From: Erysipelotrichaceae bacterium
GTDB taxonomy: Bacteria; Bacillota_I; Bacilli_A; Erysipelotrichales; Erysipelotrichaceae
Assembly: GCA_017539025.1 (NCBI GenBank)
Contig: JAFYHT010000020.1
Coordinates: 1-64,000, forward strand
DNA length: 64,000 bases
Reading direction: 5' to 3'
Shown: piece after piece, positions 25,137 to 35,594 of the stretch
Position numbering within the stretch: position 1 is the stretch's first letter
Layout: each line of letters opens with the position of its first letter
Notes under the pieces: model-generated
Told to the model about the DNA's origin: nothing
The model's database searches: none
Seen by the model: only the letters and a program-made list of their open reading frames with translations
Position numbers and translations under genes: made by a program

Positions 25137-26625
25137 ATTCCACACTCCCTTCTATCTTTCCGATCAGATGATCTTCATTCAATAATTCATACAGTTCATC
25201 TTCAAAACAAGGATCATTGCCGTTTCTGACGACAGTGAAAACAGTCGTATCATTCACCGTGACCATGGAAGTTGATACTCTGGTAGGAGAGACCGGCGCA
25301 AAGAAGAAATAGAACTTCTCGATCGCCTCTTTCATCCCTTCCGGTACTTTTACGACACCGAGATTGGAAAGCGTACAGCCGATGATACTGTTGGCCAGAT
25401 AGCCATACACCATCTGCATGATCGGTACCTTGATGAACAACGGGACAAGAGCCAGTGACTTGATGATCTTGCCGGTAGTCATCATCATCTGGTTCATCGT
25501 ATTTTCATCACCCTTTTCTCTGATCTGCCTTGAGATCTCTTCAACAAGTTTTCTTTTTTCAGGCAAAGCAGACAGATCCATACTCGCATTGAAATACATC
25601 GAATAGTTTCGCAAGGTCTTGCTTTTATTGAACTTTCTCATATTGACAGGGACCTGGATATTGAAGATCCCATCTTTTCTTTTCACGCATTTTTCAGCCG
25701 CAAGAAACTCCAAAGCGATGATATAAGCCGTGACCGTACCGTTATAAGATTTTGCAACACTATGAAGTTTATCCGCATCCATTTCATAATGAACGATCCT
25801 TCTCAGATTCAGATGGGAAGGCTTGCCTTTGACCTGTAATGATTTCTTATCGACAAAAGTTGACAGTGAAGCGTCTCCCCTCGCATTCCTGAATTCGTTC
25901 ACTGACTCTTTCTCATCTGCTTCTTCATTGATATCAAGGATCATCTCATCATCCCCGACAGTGACCCCTTTCAATCGCAGATATTCTTTCAACAGCGTCT
26001 TAAGAAAGACCATTCCACCTGTTCCATCGGTGATCGTATGAAAAAATTCGACAGAGATCCTTTTGTGATAATAAAGAACTCGCAAGGAACGGTATGTCCT
26101 TAGCAGTACCGAGATCGGCTTACATGGGATATCACTCTCTTCTTCCACATTGATGACATGATTCACCGTCTCGAGATAATGCCAGAAGAAACCGCTCTTG
26201 ATGACAGCAGAAAAAGTCGGAAAACGCCGTATCGTGAAATCCAAAGCCAGCTGCAACAATTCAGGATCGATCTTTTCCTTGAGTTCCACCGACAGTCGAA
26301 ACATCGGCATCTGCCCGTATTTCATTCCCAAAGGATAGACGATCGCCGCATTATCCAGAGAATAAGATACCCTGTGATCCCCTCTGTAGAAATCTCCAAG
26401 ATATCTGACATCGATCAGCTTACAGATCTCATCCACACTGTATCCTTTAGACAGATAATGATCAAAGCCATCATAAAAATGCCTGTACAATAGATTTTGT
26501 CCCAATAAAGGCATATCGATCTGATGATCCAGTGCATCAAAAAAGACATCGATCTTTTCCTGTTCACTTCTTTCTAGACCGCCCTTGAGTTTTTCCAAAT
26601 GCAGATTGCGATCTTTTCTCTTCAT
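25126..26625 (-). CDS. Condensation-fold (alcohol acetyltransferase-like) acyltransferase
   Basis: 499 residues related to the CoA-dependent acyltransferase/condensation superfamily. The catalytic HxxxDG motif appears as FFHTITDGTGG, and a later VNMRKFNKSKTLRNYS segment and SNLGVVKVPEGM match the alcohol acetyltransferase-like group. The acceptor is unknown; lipids or cell-envelope molecules are possible given the membrane-protein partner. An upstream ATG frame adds a short hydrophobic stretch that would cross the promoter and is rejected. The start is leaderless. Confidence 0.75.
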   Translation of the reverse strand: MKRKDRNLHLEKLKGGLERSEQEKIDVFFDALDHQIDMPLLGQNLLYRHFYDGFDHYLSKGYSVDEICKLIDVRYLGDFYRGDHRVSYSLDNAAIVYPLGMKYGQMPMFRLSVELKEKIDPELLQLALDFTIRRFPTFSAVIKSGFFWHYLETVNHVINVEEESDIPCKPISVLLRTYRSLRVLYYHKRISVEFFHTITDGTGGMVFLKTLLKEYLRLKGVTVGDDEMILDINEEADEKESVNEFRNARGDASLSTFVDKKSLQVKGKPSHLNLRRIVHYEMDADKLHSVAKSYNGTVTAYIIALEFLAAEKCVKRKDGIFNIQVPVNMRKFNKSKTLRNYSMYFNASMDLSALPEKRKLVEEISRQIREKGDENTMNQMMMTTGKIIKSLALVPLFIKVPIMQMVYGYLANSIIGCTLSNLGVVKVPEGMKEAIEKFYFFFAPVSPTRVSTSMVTVNDTTVFTVVRNGNDPCFEDELYELLNEDHLIGKIEGSVEYES

Positions 26626-26631
26626 GTCTAC

Positions 26632-26637
26632 ATTATA
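26632..26637 (-). promoter_or_regulatory. -10 box of the acyltransferase gene, leaderless
   Basis: TATAAT on the minus strand is exactly six bases before the ATG at 26625. A short hairpin (GGGC/GCCC, 26655-26667) followed by TTTTTC on the minus strand lies just upstream and could end the tRNA-Arg transcript. Confidence 0.65.
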
Positions 26638-26682
26638 TGCTGAGAAAAGAAAAAGGGCCATAAGCCCATATAAACAAAAAAA

Positions 26683-26757
26683 TGGCGGCCCCAACAGGAA
26701 TCGAACCTGTAACTATCCCTTAGGAGGGGATTGTTTGATCCATTAGACTATGGGGCC
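26683..26757 (-). tRNA. tRNA-Arg (anticodon CCU)
   Basis: A 75-base cloverleaf: acceptor GGCCCCA paired with TGGGGCC, anticodon loop CTCCTAA giving CCU (reads AGG), T-loop TTCGATT, and an encoded CCA. The D-stem has one C-A mismatch (GTCT with AAAC). A TGTATAAT -10 box (hexamer at plus 26767-26772) lies 9 bases before the first base of the tRNA, so it has its own promoter. Confidence 0.93.
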
Positions 26758-26780
26758 ACATCTACTATTATACATAAATA

Positions 26781-26807
26781 AAAAGAAAATAGGACTTCGT
26801 CCTATTT
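26781..26807 (-). terminator. Terminator between the ABC exporter gene and tRNA-Arg
   Basis: A 9-bp stem (26787-26795 with 26799-26807) is followed by TCTTTTTATTT on the minus strand. It lies ~130 bases beyond the exporter stop codon. Confidence 0.75.
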
Positions 26808-26892
26808 CTTTTTTCTAAAGGATTAAAAATGAAAAACTTTTTACACTGATAATATATAAGATAAATGTGAAAATTCTGTGAAATTAATTACA

Positions 26893-26925
26893 TTTCATGA
26901 AAATTTACAATAATATTTCATGAAA
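26893..26925. repeat. Two TTTCATGAAA palindromes in the exporter 3' region
   Basis: Identical 10-bp palindromes lie at 26893-26902 and 26916-26925, 23 bp apart. They sit in an AT-rich stretch between the exporter stop codon and its terminator. They could be binding sites or part of the 3' UTR; no gene is encoded here. Confidence 0.4.
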
Positions 26926-26939
26926 AACCTTACATTGTG

Positions 26940-28781
26940 CTATTTTGCGCTCTCCATTTCGATCACTTTACGGAATTGTGTCTCATATAACTGTTTATAA
27001 ACACCGTTTTTGGCGATCAGTTCTTCATGTCCGCCCTGTTCCACGATCCTTCCATCAGAAATGACAAGGATCTTGTCTGCCTGAAGTATCGTAGAAAGCC
27101 TGTGGGCGATGACGATCGAAGTCCTGCCCTTCATCAGTACATCCAGAGCACTCTGGATCGAAGACTCGGAAATGGAATCCAAAGCACTTGTCGCCTCATC
27201 CAGGATGAGGATCTTCGGATCCTTCAATATGACTCTGGCAATGGAAAGTCTCTGTTTCTCACCACCCGATAGCTTTAATCCCCTGTTTCCGACTTGCGTA
27301 TCATAGCCGTCCGGCTGAGATACGATGAAGTCATGGATATTGGCGATCTTACATGCGTTCTCCAGTTCTTCTTGACTCGCATCAGCCTTGGCAAACAGCA
27401 GATTCTCCCTGATCGTGCCGTTGAACATATAAGCTTCCTGCGTCACCATGCCGATATTGGAACGCAGATAGGAAAGTTCGATGCTTTTCACATCAACGCC
27501 GTTGATCCTGACTGCACCGCCTTTTACATCATAAAGACGCGGAAGCAGATTGACGACAGTCGACTTTCCCGAACCGGAAGGACCGACGATCGCATACATC
27601 TTTCCCGTAGGGACATAGAATGAAAGGTCCTTGATCAAAGGAATATCCTTGGAATAATAGAACTCGACATTCTCATAGGAGATATCCGCCCTGTTTTCAA
27701 AAGAAGGCTTGAAGGTGATTTCCGCATTCTTGACCTCGGGATCCATATCGAGGTATGAGAAGATCCTGGTAAATAAAGCCATCGATCTGGTCAGGTCGAC
27801 AGAGACATTCAATAAGGATTCTACCGGACGATACAATCTGTTGATCATATTGACAGTGGCTGTGATCGTACCGACAGAGATCGCCTCATCATGAAGCACG
27901 ATGATCAGATAACCGCCTGCCAGATAGATCAGCAATGGTCCCAGATTGGTGAAGATACCCATCACGACTCGAAACCACGAACCGGCTCTTGATTCCTTGA
28001 CGGAAAGTCTGATGACTTCCTTGTTGATATCTTCAAATTTCCTGTTGATAATATCTTCTTGCGCAAACAGTTTGATCAGCAAGGAACCGGAAACGGATAA
28101 GGACTCATTGATGACATCGTTGAGCTCATCATCCTTTTCCCTTGATTGCGAAAGAAGCTGCCATCTGTTCTTGCCGGCAGACTTTGTCGGTAAGACCAGT
28201 AGAGGAATAACCAAAATACCGATCAGAGACAGCTTGGCATCGATCTTGAACAGCGCAACGATCGTCGTAAGCACTGTACAGACATTGGAAATGATATTGG
28301 TCAGGATATGGGAGATGACTGTCGCCACACCCGAGATATCCGAATTCATCCTCGTGATGATATCGCCCTGCTTCTCCGAAGTGAAGAAGGAGTGCGGCAT
28401 ACTCTGCAAGTGAGAAAACATCTCATTCTTCATATCGAAAACGATGCGCTGTGAGACCCAACTGTTGATATAGGATTCCAAGACTCCGACGATATTGGAG
28501 ATCGCCAGCGTGATGATCGCCAGAATGACCAGCTGTATCAGCAATGTCATATCCTTGCCCAATATCGCATCATCGATGATCCTAGCCGTGATCAGAGAAG
28601 GCAGTAATCCCAATACCGAAGATAAGATGATGATCGCAAAAACGATCAGCAGCTGAAACCAGTATGGTAAAAGATATTTCAGGATCCTGATGATCAGATC
28701 CTTTGTCAGTTTTGGTGCATTCTCTTTTTCTTCATCGGTCAGAAATCCTCTCGGACCAAGACCTCTTCCTCCAGCAGGCAT
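26940..28781 (-). CDS. ABC exporter half-transporter (multidrug/lipid type)
   Basis: A 613-residue fused membrane-ATPase subunit, expected to work as a dimer. An N-terminal cytosolic segment rich in Gly and Pro is followed by six transmembrane helices to about 320. The ATPase has Walker A GPSGSGKST, signature LSGGEKQR, Walker B ILILDEATSALD and the H-loop IAHRLSTI. The ATG follows a full AAAGGAGG Shine-Dalgarno; an upstream frame is rejected. No partner gene is beside it, so it may form homodimers. Substrate unknown. Confidence 0.92.
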   Translation of the reverse strand: MPAGGRGLGPRGFLTDEEKENAPKLTKDLIIRILKYLLPYWFQLLIVFAIIILSSVLGLLPSLITARIIDDAILGKDMTLLIQLVILAIITLAISNIVGVLESYINSWVSQRIVFDMKNEMFSHLQSMPHSFFTSEKQGDIITRMNSDISGVATVISHILTNIISNVCTVLTTIVALFKIDAKLSLIGILVIPLLVLPTKSAGKNRWQLLSQSREKDDELNDVINESLSVSGSLLIKLFAQEDIINRKFEDINKEVIRLSVKESRAGSWFRVVMGIFTNLGPLLIYLAGGYLIIVLHDEAISVGTITATVNMINRLYRPVESLLNVSVDLTRSMALFTRIFSYLDMDPEVKNAEITFKPSFENRADISYENVEFYYSKDIPLIKDLSFYVPTGKMYAIVGPSGSGKSTVVNLLPRLYDVKGGAVRINGVDVKSIELSYLRSNIGMVTQEAYMFNGTIRENLLFAKADASQEELENACKIANIHDFIVSQPDGYDTQVGNRGLKLSGGEKQRLSIARVILKDPKILILDEATSALDSISESSIQSALDVLMKGRTSIVIAHRLSTILQADKILVISDGRIVEQGGHEELIAKNGVYKQLYETQFRKVIEMESAK

Positions 28782-28810
28782 GAAAGTACCTCCTTTTTTT
28801 ACAAAGTATA

Positions 28811-28849
28811 ACACAAAAGCTCCCGGTCATATATGAGCCAGGAGCTTTT
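28811..28849 (-). terminator. Terminator of groESL
   Basis: A 9-bp stem (28815-28823 with 28841-28849) with additional inner pairing is followed on the minus strand by TTTTGTG. It lies next to the ABC exporter promoter. Confidence 0.8.
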
Positions 28850-28875
28850 ATCATTTGATTCTATTATTTTTGAGC

Positions 28876-30504
<1,629 letters not shown>

Positions 30505-30789
30505 CTATTCCACAATGGCCAGAATATCCTCGGCCTTGATCAGGATATATTCCGTCTCACCGTCTTTTACCTCCGTGCCGGAATACTTCTTATACATAAC
30601 TTTATCGCCCTTCTTCAAAGGCATTTCATAGACCTTATCGTCTATCTTGATCTCCTTGCATCCGCTGACTGCTGCAACGATCGCATACTCCTCATTTTTC
30701 TCTTTCTGAGAGATGATGATACCGCTGACAGTTTCATTTGATGCTTCAACTTTTTTTAATAAAACATTATTATATAAAGGTTTTATCAT
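30505..30789 (-). CDS. groES: Co-chaperonin GroES
   Basis: 94 residues with the GroES beta-barrel pattern: IKPLYNNVLLKKVE at the start, a mobile loop region EASNETVSGIII and the roof loop VYEMPLKKGDKVMYKKYSGTEV. It sits 9 bases before groEL. A GGGAGGAG Shine-Dalgarno precedes the ATG. Confidence 0.97.
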   Translation of the reverse strand: MIKPLYNNVLLKKVEASNETVSGIIISQKEKNEEYAIVAAVSGCKEIKIDDKVYEMPLKKGDKVMYKKYSGTEVKDGETEYILIKAEDILAIVE

Positions 30790-30815
30790 CTTAAAACTCC
30801 TCCCTACACTACTCT

Positions 30816-30855
30816 ATTATAACCATTTATAGCACTCAGTCAATAAGAGTGCTAA
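30816..30855 (-). promoter_or_regulatory. groESL promoter with CIRCE operator
   Basis: The inverted repeat TTAGCACTC-N9-GAGTGCTA (minus strand) spans 30829-30855 and is the binding site of the heat-shock repressor HrcA. The -35 TTGACT (plus 30838-30843) lies inside it, and the -10 TATAAT (plus 30816-30821) follows with a 16-base spacer. HrcA binding would block the polymerase directly. Confidence 0.93.
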
Positions 30856-30881
30856 ACATTGGCAATTGATTATCACTCATT

Positions 30882-30901
30882 AAAAAAGCGACTTTCGTCG
30901 C
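30882..30901 (-). terminator. Terminator of the amidase-domain gene
   Basis: A GCGAC/GTCGC stem (30888-30892 with 30897-30901) closes on a GAAA tetraloop and is followed by TTTTTTA on the minus strand. Confidence 0.85.
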
Positions 30902-30902
30902 C

Positions 30903-32147
30903 TCAGTTACTGCCCAATATCTTGATCAGCATGATATCCGTATAGGTATACGCATCGATCGGATAATCCTTCATATCGATACTGTTGGAATCCACCAGGA
31001 CATGATTGCCGATCACCTTGGAAACGATGGTCGTATGACCTAAACCGTTGTTCCCGACAAGGATGATATCACCCGGTTGCGCATAATAGAGGTTGACATT
31101 CACCTCTGCCGATAGACCCTTGCCCTCATTCCACTTGGCATAATTGTAGAAATAACCGACATTGACCCAGGACCTCGTCCTTCCTTCCGGAGTCGGATCT
31201 TCATTGATGAAAGGATCATATTCCGGATCATTGATGTAGCACTTCCACTGTTCATCACCATCAAAATCCATCTCGATCCCGCCTTCCAGCATGCATTGAG
31301 AAGCGTAGTTCTGACAATTGCCGCCTTCATCGGTGAAGTTGTACCACTTCGGATTGCGCTCATGGTAATAGGTATCCGCATAAGCGACTGCCTTGTTGCG
31401 GTCATATTGGCTCTTCACTGTCTTTGATGGAACATAAGGCTTTTCAGCTGCCTTGACCTTTAAGACTTCATCATTGTAAGCCTGCATATCCTTCAGCTGT
31501 TTTCTGTAATATGCATAAAGTGAATCCACTTTTTCGATCGAATCGACATCATCATAGAAAGTCATATAGTAACCCTGGACCTTCTCCAGATCCCTGATCT
31601 TATAACCGCTATCTGTCTTGACGATCTTGAAATAGTTTTCGATATCAAACGCCTGTGACTCGATCCCCTCCAAGAAAGCAAAGCTCATGTAGTCATCTTC
31701 TAAAATATCCACGCGATAGACATCACCCTCTTTGGCATAATCGATGACCTTGAGATCATAATGTGCCTTGTTCATGGTGAAATCAAAATCTCTGTCTTTT
31801 CTGGTATCGACGACCAGAGAGATCGCCCGATCGGAAATGGCAGCCATCAGATCATTCTCAAACAGAGAAGACATATCTTCCTTTTCCAATGTATATAGAG
31901 ATTTATAATAGGCATCCATATAGGAAATGATGAGATCCATCACTTCCTTATCAACAGAAAACTCATCATCGATCTTTCCCTTGAAAGTAGTCGGTACCTT
32001 CTTTGTATCGTCTGTCGGTGCAACAGGTTCTACGATCGTTTCTTTTTCGTTCTTATCTTCTCTCTTCAAAGTCAGTGCACCTAAAAAAGTCAGCACCAGC
32101 ATCGTCGAAAGCAACAGTATCATTACAAAACGGCTTTTCAGTTTCAT
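30903..32147 (-). CDS. Secreted or membrane-anchored amidase-domain (Amidase_6) protein
   Basis: 414 residues. A signal-anchor helix is at about 7-25 and a linker rich in Lys, Glu and Thr follows. The middle region is an unrecognised alpha/beta domain. The C-terminal ~150 residues match the putative amidase domain family (YDRNKAVAYADTYYHERN, GGNCQNYASQCML, YAQPGDIILVG, HTTIVSKV), with Cys, His and Asn as the likely catalytic residues, like NlpC/P60 or CHAP enzymes. Predicted role: cutting cell-wall peptides outside the cell. Its leaderless promoter overlaps the stop codon of the glycosyltransferase gene. Confidence 0.82.
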   Translation of the reverse strand: MKLKSRFVMILLLSTMLVLTFLGALTLKREDKNEKETIVEPVAPTDDTKKVPTTFKGKIDDEFSVDKEVMDLIISYMDAYYKSLYTLEKEDMSSLFENDLMAAISDRAISLVVDTRKDRDFDFTMNKAHYDLKVIDYAKEGDVYRVDILEDDYMSFAFLEGIESQAFDIENYFKIVKTDSGYKIRDLEKVQGYYMTFYDDVDSIEKVDSLYAYYRKQLKDMQAYNDEVLKVKAAEKPYVPSKTVKSQYDRNKAVAYADTYYHERNPKWYNFTDEGGNCQNYASQCMLEGGIEMDFDGDEQWKCYINDPEYDPFINEDPTPEGRTRSWVNVGYFYNYAKWNEGKGLSAEVNVNLYYAQPGDIILVGNNGLGHTTIVSKVIGNHVLVDSNSIDMKDYPIDAYTYTDIMLIKILGSN

Positions 32148-32153
32148 AGTTAC

Positions 32154-32159
32154 ATTATA
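32154..32159 (-). promoter_or_regulatory. -10 box of the amidase-domain gene, leaderless
   Basis: TATAAT on the minus strand lies exactly six bases before the ATG at 32147 and two bases after the stop codon of the upstream gene. Confidence 0.65.
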
Positions 32160-32161
32160 CC

Positions 32162-33466
32162 CTACTTGATGATCGTCTTCTTGAGATTTCCAAAGATATG
32201 TTTCCTGATCTTTGCATAAGCAGAAAGATCCTCGATGCTCAAACCATCATACAACAGGGAACGGAAATCCTCTTCCGCCTGATCGAAACGCAGATCCAGA
32301 GCAGAAGATACATATTCATAGAAGACCTTGTCTTCAGAAAAGATGCGGATATCAGCGATCTTGAGATACGGACCTGTCAGAAGTTTCGTCAGTGACAACA
32401 TACACATGGCATTATTGAGTTCACAAGCAGCAGCGATCTGATCGACAGTCGCAGCCTTATTCCTCTTATAGAGATAGTAAAGGATCCTGATATCATTGAA
32501 TTCAAGATCGTTCTGTGTCCCTACTGCATTTAAGATCTGATCGAATACCGCAGAAGACAATCGGTCAAACTGAAGTTCCGAAGCCACATTTGACTCCAGA
32601 TCAAACAATCCTCCGTTTTCTTCACCCAGTTTCTTTGTATCATCGATCACCGGCAAAGCCAAAGCATCTCTTGAAACGGCCAGAAGATAGCCGTAGATGA
32701 TTGGCTTTCTTGCCTCATAGTCATCCTTATCCAGGATCTGTTTATAGAAAGCATCGTAGTATCTGATGACACTCGTCTTCATCTTGACTGTACTGGATAC
32801 ATTCATATTCTTGGAAACAAGAGAACCCTCTGTCTTGACGTAGTAATAGACAGGAGACTTCAGCACAAAGATCCGATCGCAATGCAAAAGGTACTGCAGA
32901 TTGAAGATCGCATCCTCGGAATAAGAGATATTTTCATCCATTGCCAACTGATAGTCATCGATGATCTGCTTGCGATACATCTTATTCCAGAGAACTCCAT
33001 AATAGAAATCCGCAGGTGAAAGCAACATCTTATCCGCATATTCACTTCTCAAGATCAGACCACCCTTTTTGATCGAACCCTTCTTGGAAACCTTGTCGTC
33101 GATGACCCGATAGAAATCAGAAATCACCATATCGCAATCGTTCTCCTCCATTGCCCGATGCATCAGCTTGGTCGAATCAAAAGGCAGGTAGTCATCCACA
33201 TCGATGAACTGGATATACTTTCCCTTGGCCAAAGATAAAGCCACATTCCTTGTTGAAGAAACACCGCTGTTATCTTTGTGTATCGCAACGACTCTTTCAT
33301 CCTTTTTCGCATATTCGGAAATGATCGCAAAGGATTCATCCTTGCTTCCATCATCCACCAGTATGACCTCGATATCCTTGTGATCCTGAGCCAATATGGA
33401 ATTCACGCATCTTCTGAGTGACTTTGCACCGTTATAGACCGGCACGATGATACTTACCTTAGACAT
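32162..33466 (-). CDS. GT2-family glycosyltransferase
   Basis: 434 residues. The N-terminal GT-A domain has SIIVPVYNGAKSLRRC at the start, VDDGSKDES and the metal-binding DxD segment FIDVDDYLPF; an acceptor region with SYSEDAIFNLQY follows. The C-terminal ~200 residues are helical and not recognised. It probably transfers a sugar to an envelope lipid or polymer. The GtrA-like gene lies 3 bases upstream, and such pairs commonly serve polyprenyl-linked sugar transfer. Confidence 0.88.
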   Translation of the reverse strand: MSKVSIIVPVYNGAKSLRRCVNSILAQDHKDIEVILVDDGSKDESFAIISEYAKKDERVVAIHKDNSGVSSTRNVALSLAKGKYIQFIDVDDYLPFDSTKLMHRAMEENDCDMVISDFYRVIDDKVSKKGSIKKGGLILRSEYADKMLLSPADFYYGVLWNKMYRKQIIDDYQLAMDENISYSEDAIFNLQYLLHCDRIFVLKSPVYYYVKTEGSLVSKNMNVSSTVKMKTSVIRYYDAFYKQILDKDDYEARKPIIYGYLLAVSRDALALPVIDDTKKLGEENGGLFDLESNVASELQFDRLSSAVFDQILNAVGTQNDLEFNDIRILYYLYKRNKAATVDQIAAACELNNAMCMLSLTKLLTGPYLKIADIRIFSEDKVFYEYVSSALDLRFDQAEEDFRSLLYDGLSIEDLSAYAKIRKHIFGNLKKTIIK

Positions 33467-33469
33467 AAA

Positions 33470-34009
33470 CTACTCCTTGAATATCACATATTTTTCCAAA
33501 GGAAACAGAACAAGTACCTGGAAGATCCCGGCTGCACTAGCAGCGATCGTCCTGGCAAGAAATGCCAAAGATCCTTTCATAAAGAAAGCAGTGATCCTGC
33601 CCTGGATCCACGTCGATACAAAGATCAGCGTGATCAGCACGATAAAATATAGCACTATCCCTCTTCTGTTTCCCCGTTTCTTGAAAACAGTTTTCCTGTT
33701 GATGAAATACCCGTAGATATTGGCGATCAGATTGGAAAAGAAAAACGGCAATACATAAGCCCATGTGACGACGCCATCGACCACATATCTGCTTTGTTTG
33801 TCAAACAATACACTAGGATCAAAAAATGATCTCAGAAGCACAGGCAGTTTCTGATCAAAACCGTTGAGCACAAAAGGCAGAAGATTCGCCAAAACCAGCT
33901 GTACAAAAGAAATACTGTAGCCGGCCAGATTGAATTTGACGAATTGCCATAGAGAACTGTTTCCATATTTTTCATCCAGTTTTTCCAGTATCTTCATATC
34001 CAATACCAT
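33470..34009 (-). CDS. GtrA-like membrane protein
   Basis: About 179 residues with four transmembrane helices in the GtrA pattern (QFVKFNLAGYSISFVQLVLANLL, FFFSNLIANIYGYFINRKTVFK). GtrA proteins are thought to flip polyprenyl-linked sugars. It is the first gene of the gtrA-GT2 pair. The start is uncertain: TATAAT (plus 34015-34020) lies 5 bases before the ATG at 34009 and 2 bases before another at 34012, with no Shine-Dalgarno, which again suggests a leaderless start. Confidence 0.82.
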   Translation of the reverse strand: MVLDMKILEKLDEKYGNSSLWQFVKFNLAGYSISFVQLVLANLLPFVLNGFDQKLPVLLRSFFDPSVLFDKQSRYVVDGVVTWAYVLPFFFSNLIANIYGYFINRKTVFKKRGNRRGIVLYFIVLITLIFVSTWIQGRITAFFMKGSLAFLARTIAASAAGIFQVLVLFPLEKYVIFKE

Positions 34010-34043
34010 CATTTATTATAGTTCCATATGGAAATGAAAGCAC

Positions 34044-34066
34044 AAAAAAAGGAAGCTCAGCCTCCC
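34044..34066 (-). terminator. Terminator of the 64-residue membrane protein gene
   Basis: A 6-bp stem with one G-T pair (34051-34056 with 34060-34065) is followed by seven T on the minus strand. Confidence 0.75.
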
Positions 34067-34083
34067 GTGTGACTCGCTTGGTT

Positions 34084-34278
34084 TTACTTCTTCGTCACCA
34101 TCTGAACACCCTGAATCAGGATCACCAGAAGTAACGGTGTCAACATATCCTGGCTCATTGAAAAATGATAAGGCACCTTTGTGATAAGAGTGCACCACAG
34201 GAAGTCCAGGACATTCCATACAGCGATAAAACCGACGATAGTGATCAGCAACGCTTTAAAATCAACTTTGTTTTTCAT
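34084..34278 (-). CDS. Small two-helix membrane protein, unknown
   Basis: 64 residues with two transmembrane helices (about 9-31 and 44-60). A Shine-Dalgarno-like AAAGGAAA lies 8 bases before the ATG and a terminator follows, which supports a real single gene. I do not recognise the family. Confidence 0.65.
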   Translation of the reverse strand: MKNKVDFKALLITIVGFIAVWNVLDFLWCTLITKVPYHFSMSQDMLTPLLLVILIQGVQMVTKK

Positions 34279-34325
34279 AACTTATTTTCCTTTGCTTATA
34301 AACTAATGATAGTCCTACAGAACAT

Positions 34326-34364
34326 AAAAATAAAGATGGATGGATCTAATATCCACCCATCTTT
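34326..34364 (-). terminator. Terminator of gap
   Basis: A 13-to-14-bp stem with one wobble pair (34332-34345 with 34351-34364) is followed on the minus strand by ATTTTTATG. Confidence 0.85.
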
Positions 34365-34393
34365 ACATCATTAGAACGATCGTTGAATAACGA

Positions 34394-35464
34394 TTAACCT
34401 AATTCAGCGAAGTACTTGATCGTTCTTACCATCTGTGATGTGTAAGAGTTTTCGTTATCGTACCAAGAAACAACCTGTACCAGGAAAGAACCGTCGCCCA
34501 TAGGAGCAACCATTGTCTGGTTAGCATCGAACAGCGAACCGAATCTCATACCGATGATATCGGAAGAAACGAGTTTTTCAGTAGTGTAGCCAAATGATTC
34601 ATTCGCATGAGCCTTCATAGCTTCGTTGATGCCTTCAACAGTTACGTCAGCGCCCTTGACAACAGCGTGAAGGATTGTTGTAGAACCGGTAACAGTCGGA
34701 ACTCTCTGTGCAGCACCGATGAGCTTGCCGTTGAGTTCAGGGATTACCAGACCGATAGCCTTTGCAGCACCTGTTGAGTTAGGAACGATGTTAGCAGCAC
34801 CAGCTCTTGCTCTCTGCAGATCGCCTTTTCTGTGCGGTCCGTCTAAGATCATCTGATCGCCTGTGTAAGCATGAACAGTTGTCATGATACCAGACTGGAT
34901 CGGAGCATAGTCGTTAAGAGCCTGAGTCATAGGTGCCAGACAGTTAGTTGTACAAGAAGCAGCAGAGATGATCTTGTCTTCTTTTGTCAGAGTCTGATGG
35001 TTGACATTGTAAACAATTGTCGGAAGGTCATTGCCTGCAGGAGCAGAAATGACAACTTTCTTAGCACCAGCATCCAGGTGAGCCTGTGCCTTTGCCTTTG
35101 AAGTATAGAAGCCTGTGCACTCTAATACGACATCAACATCTAATTCACCCCAAGGTAAATCAGCTGCTTTTGGCATAGCATAGATAGTGATTTCCTTGCC
35201 ATCAACAGTGATGGAACCAGGAACCTTTACAGTCTTGCCGTCTTCTTCCAGTTCAGGTTCTTTTGAAGAAACTGTGTGAAGGTTCTCGCCAAACTTACCG
35301 CAGTATCCACCCTGAGCAGAGTCATACTTTAATAAATTTGCCAACATTTTTGGGCTTGTTAAATCGTTGATTGCAACAACTTCATAGCCCTCAGCACCGA
35401 ACATCTGACGGAAAGCTAATCTACCGATACGTCCGAAGCCATTAATCGCAACTTTTACTGCCAT
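34394..35464 (-). CDS. gap: Glyceraldehyde-3-phosphate dehydrogenase, type I
   Basis: NAD-dependent oxidation of glyceraldehyde 3-phosphate in glycolysis. 356 residues. The Rossmann motif is NGFGRIGR with Asp34 (AINDL) fitting NAD rather than NADP. The catalytic Cys171 lies in SCTTNC, and the family WYDNENSY segment is near the end. It has a good Shine-Dalgarno (AGGAGG) and its own terminator. Confidence 0.98.
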   Translation of the reverse strand: MAVKVAINGFGRIGRLAFRQMFGAEGYEVVAINDLTSPKMLANLLKYDSAQGGYCGKFGENLHTVSSKEPELEEDGKTVKVPGSITVDGKEITIYAMPKAADLPWGELDVDVVLECTGFYTSKAKAQAHLDAGAKKVVISAPAGNDLPTIVYNVNHQTLTKEDKIISAASCTTNCLAPMTQALNDYAPIQSGIMTTVHAYTGDQMILDGPHRKGDLQRARAGAANIVPNSTGAAKAIGLVIPELNGKLIGAAQRVPTVTGSTTILHAVVKGADVTVEGINEAMKAHANESFGYTTEKLVSSDIIGMRFGSLFDANQTMVAPMGDGSFLVQVVSWYDNENSYTSQMVRTIKYFAELG

Positions 35465-35550
35465 AATTAAATTTTTCCTCCTATTTTATGACTACATTTA
35501 TATTATAAGGTTTTTCCTATGATTTTGTATAAGATTTGATACAAAAAGAA

Positions 35551-35582
35551 CTAAAAAGGAAGGATTATGATACCTTCCTTTT
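35551..35582. terminator. Terminator of the OB-like lipoprotein gene
   Basis: A perfect 10-bp stem (35554-35563 with 35573-35582) with A/T flanks on both sides separates the lipoprotein gene from gap. Confidence 0.85.
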
Positions 35583-35594
35583 CATACAAAATAA

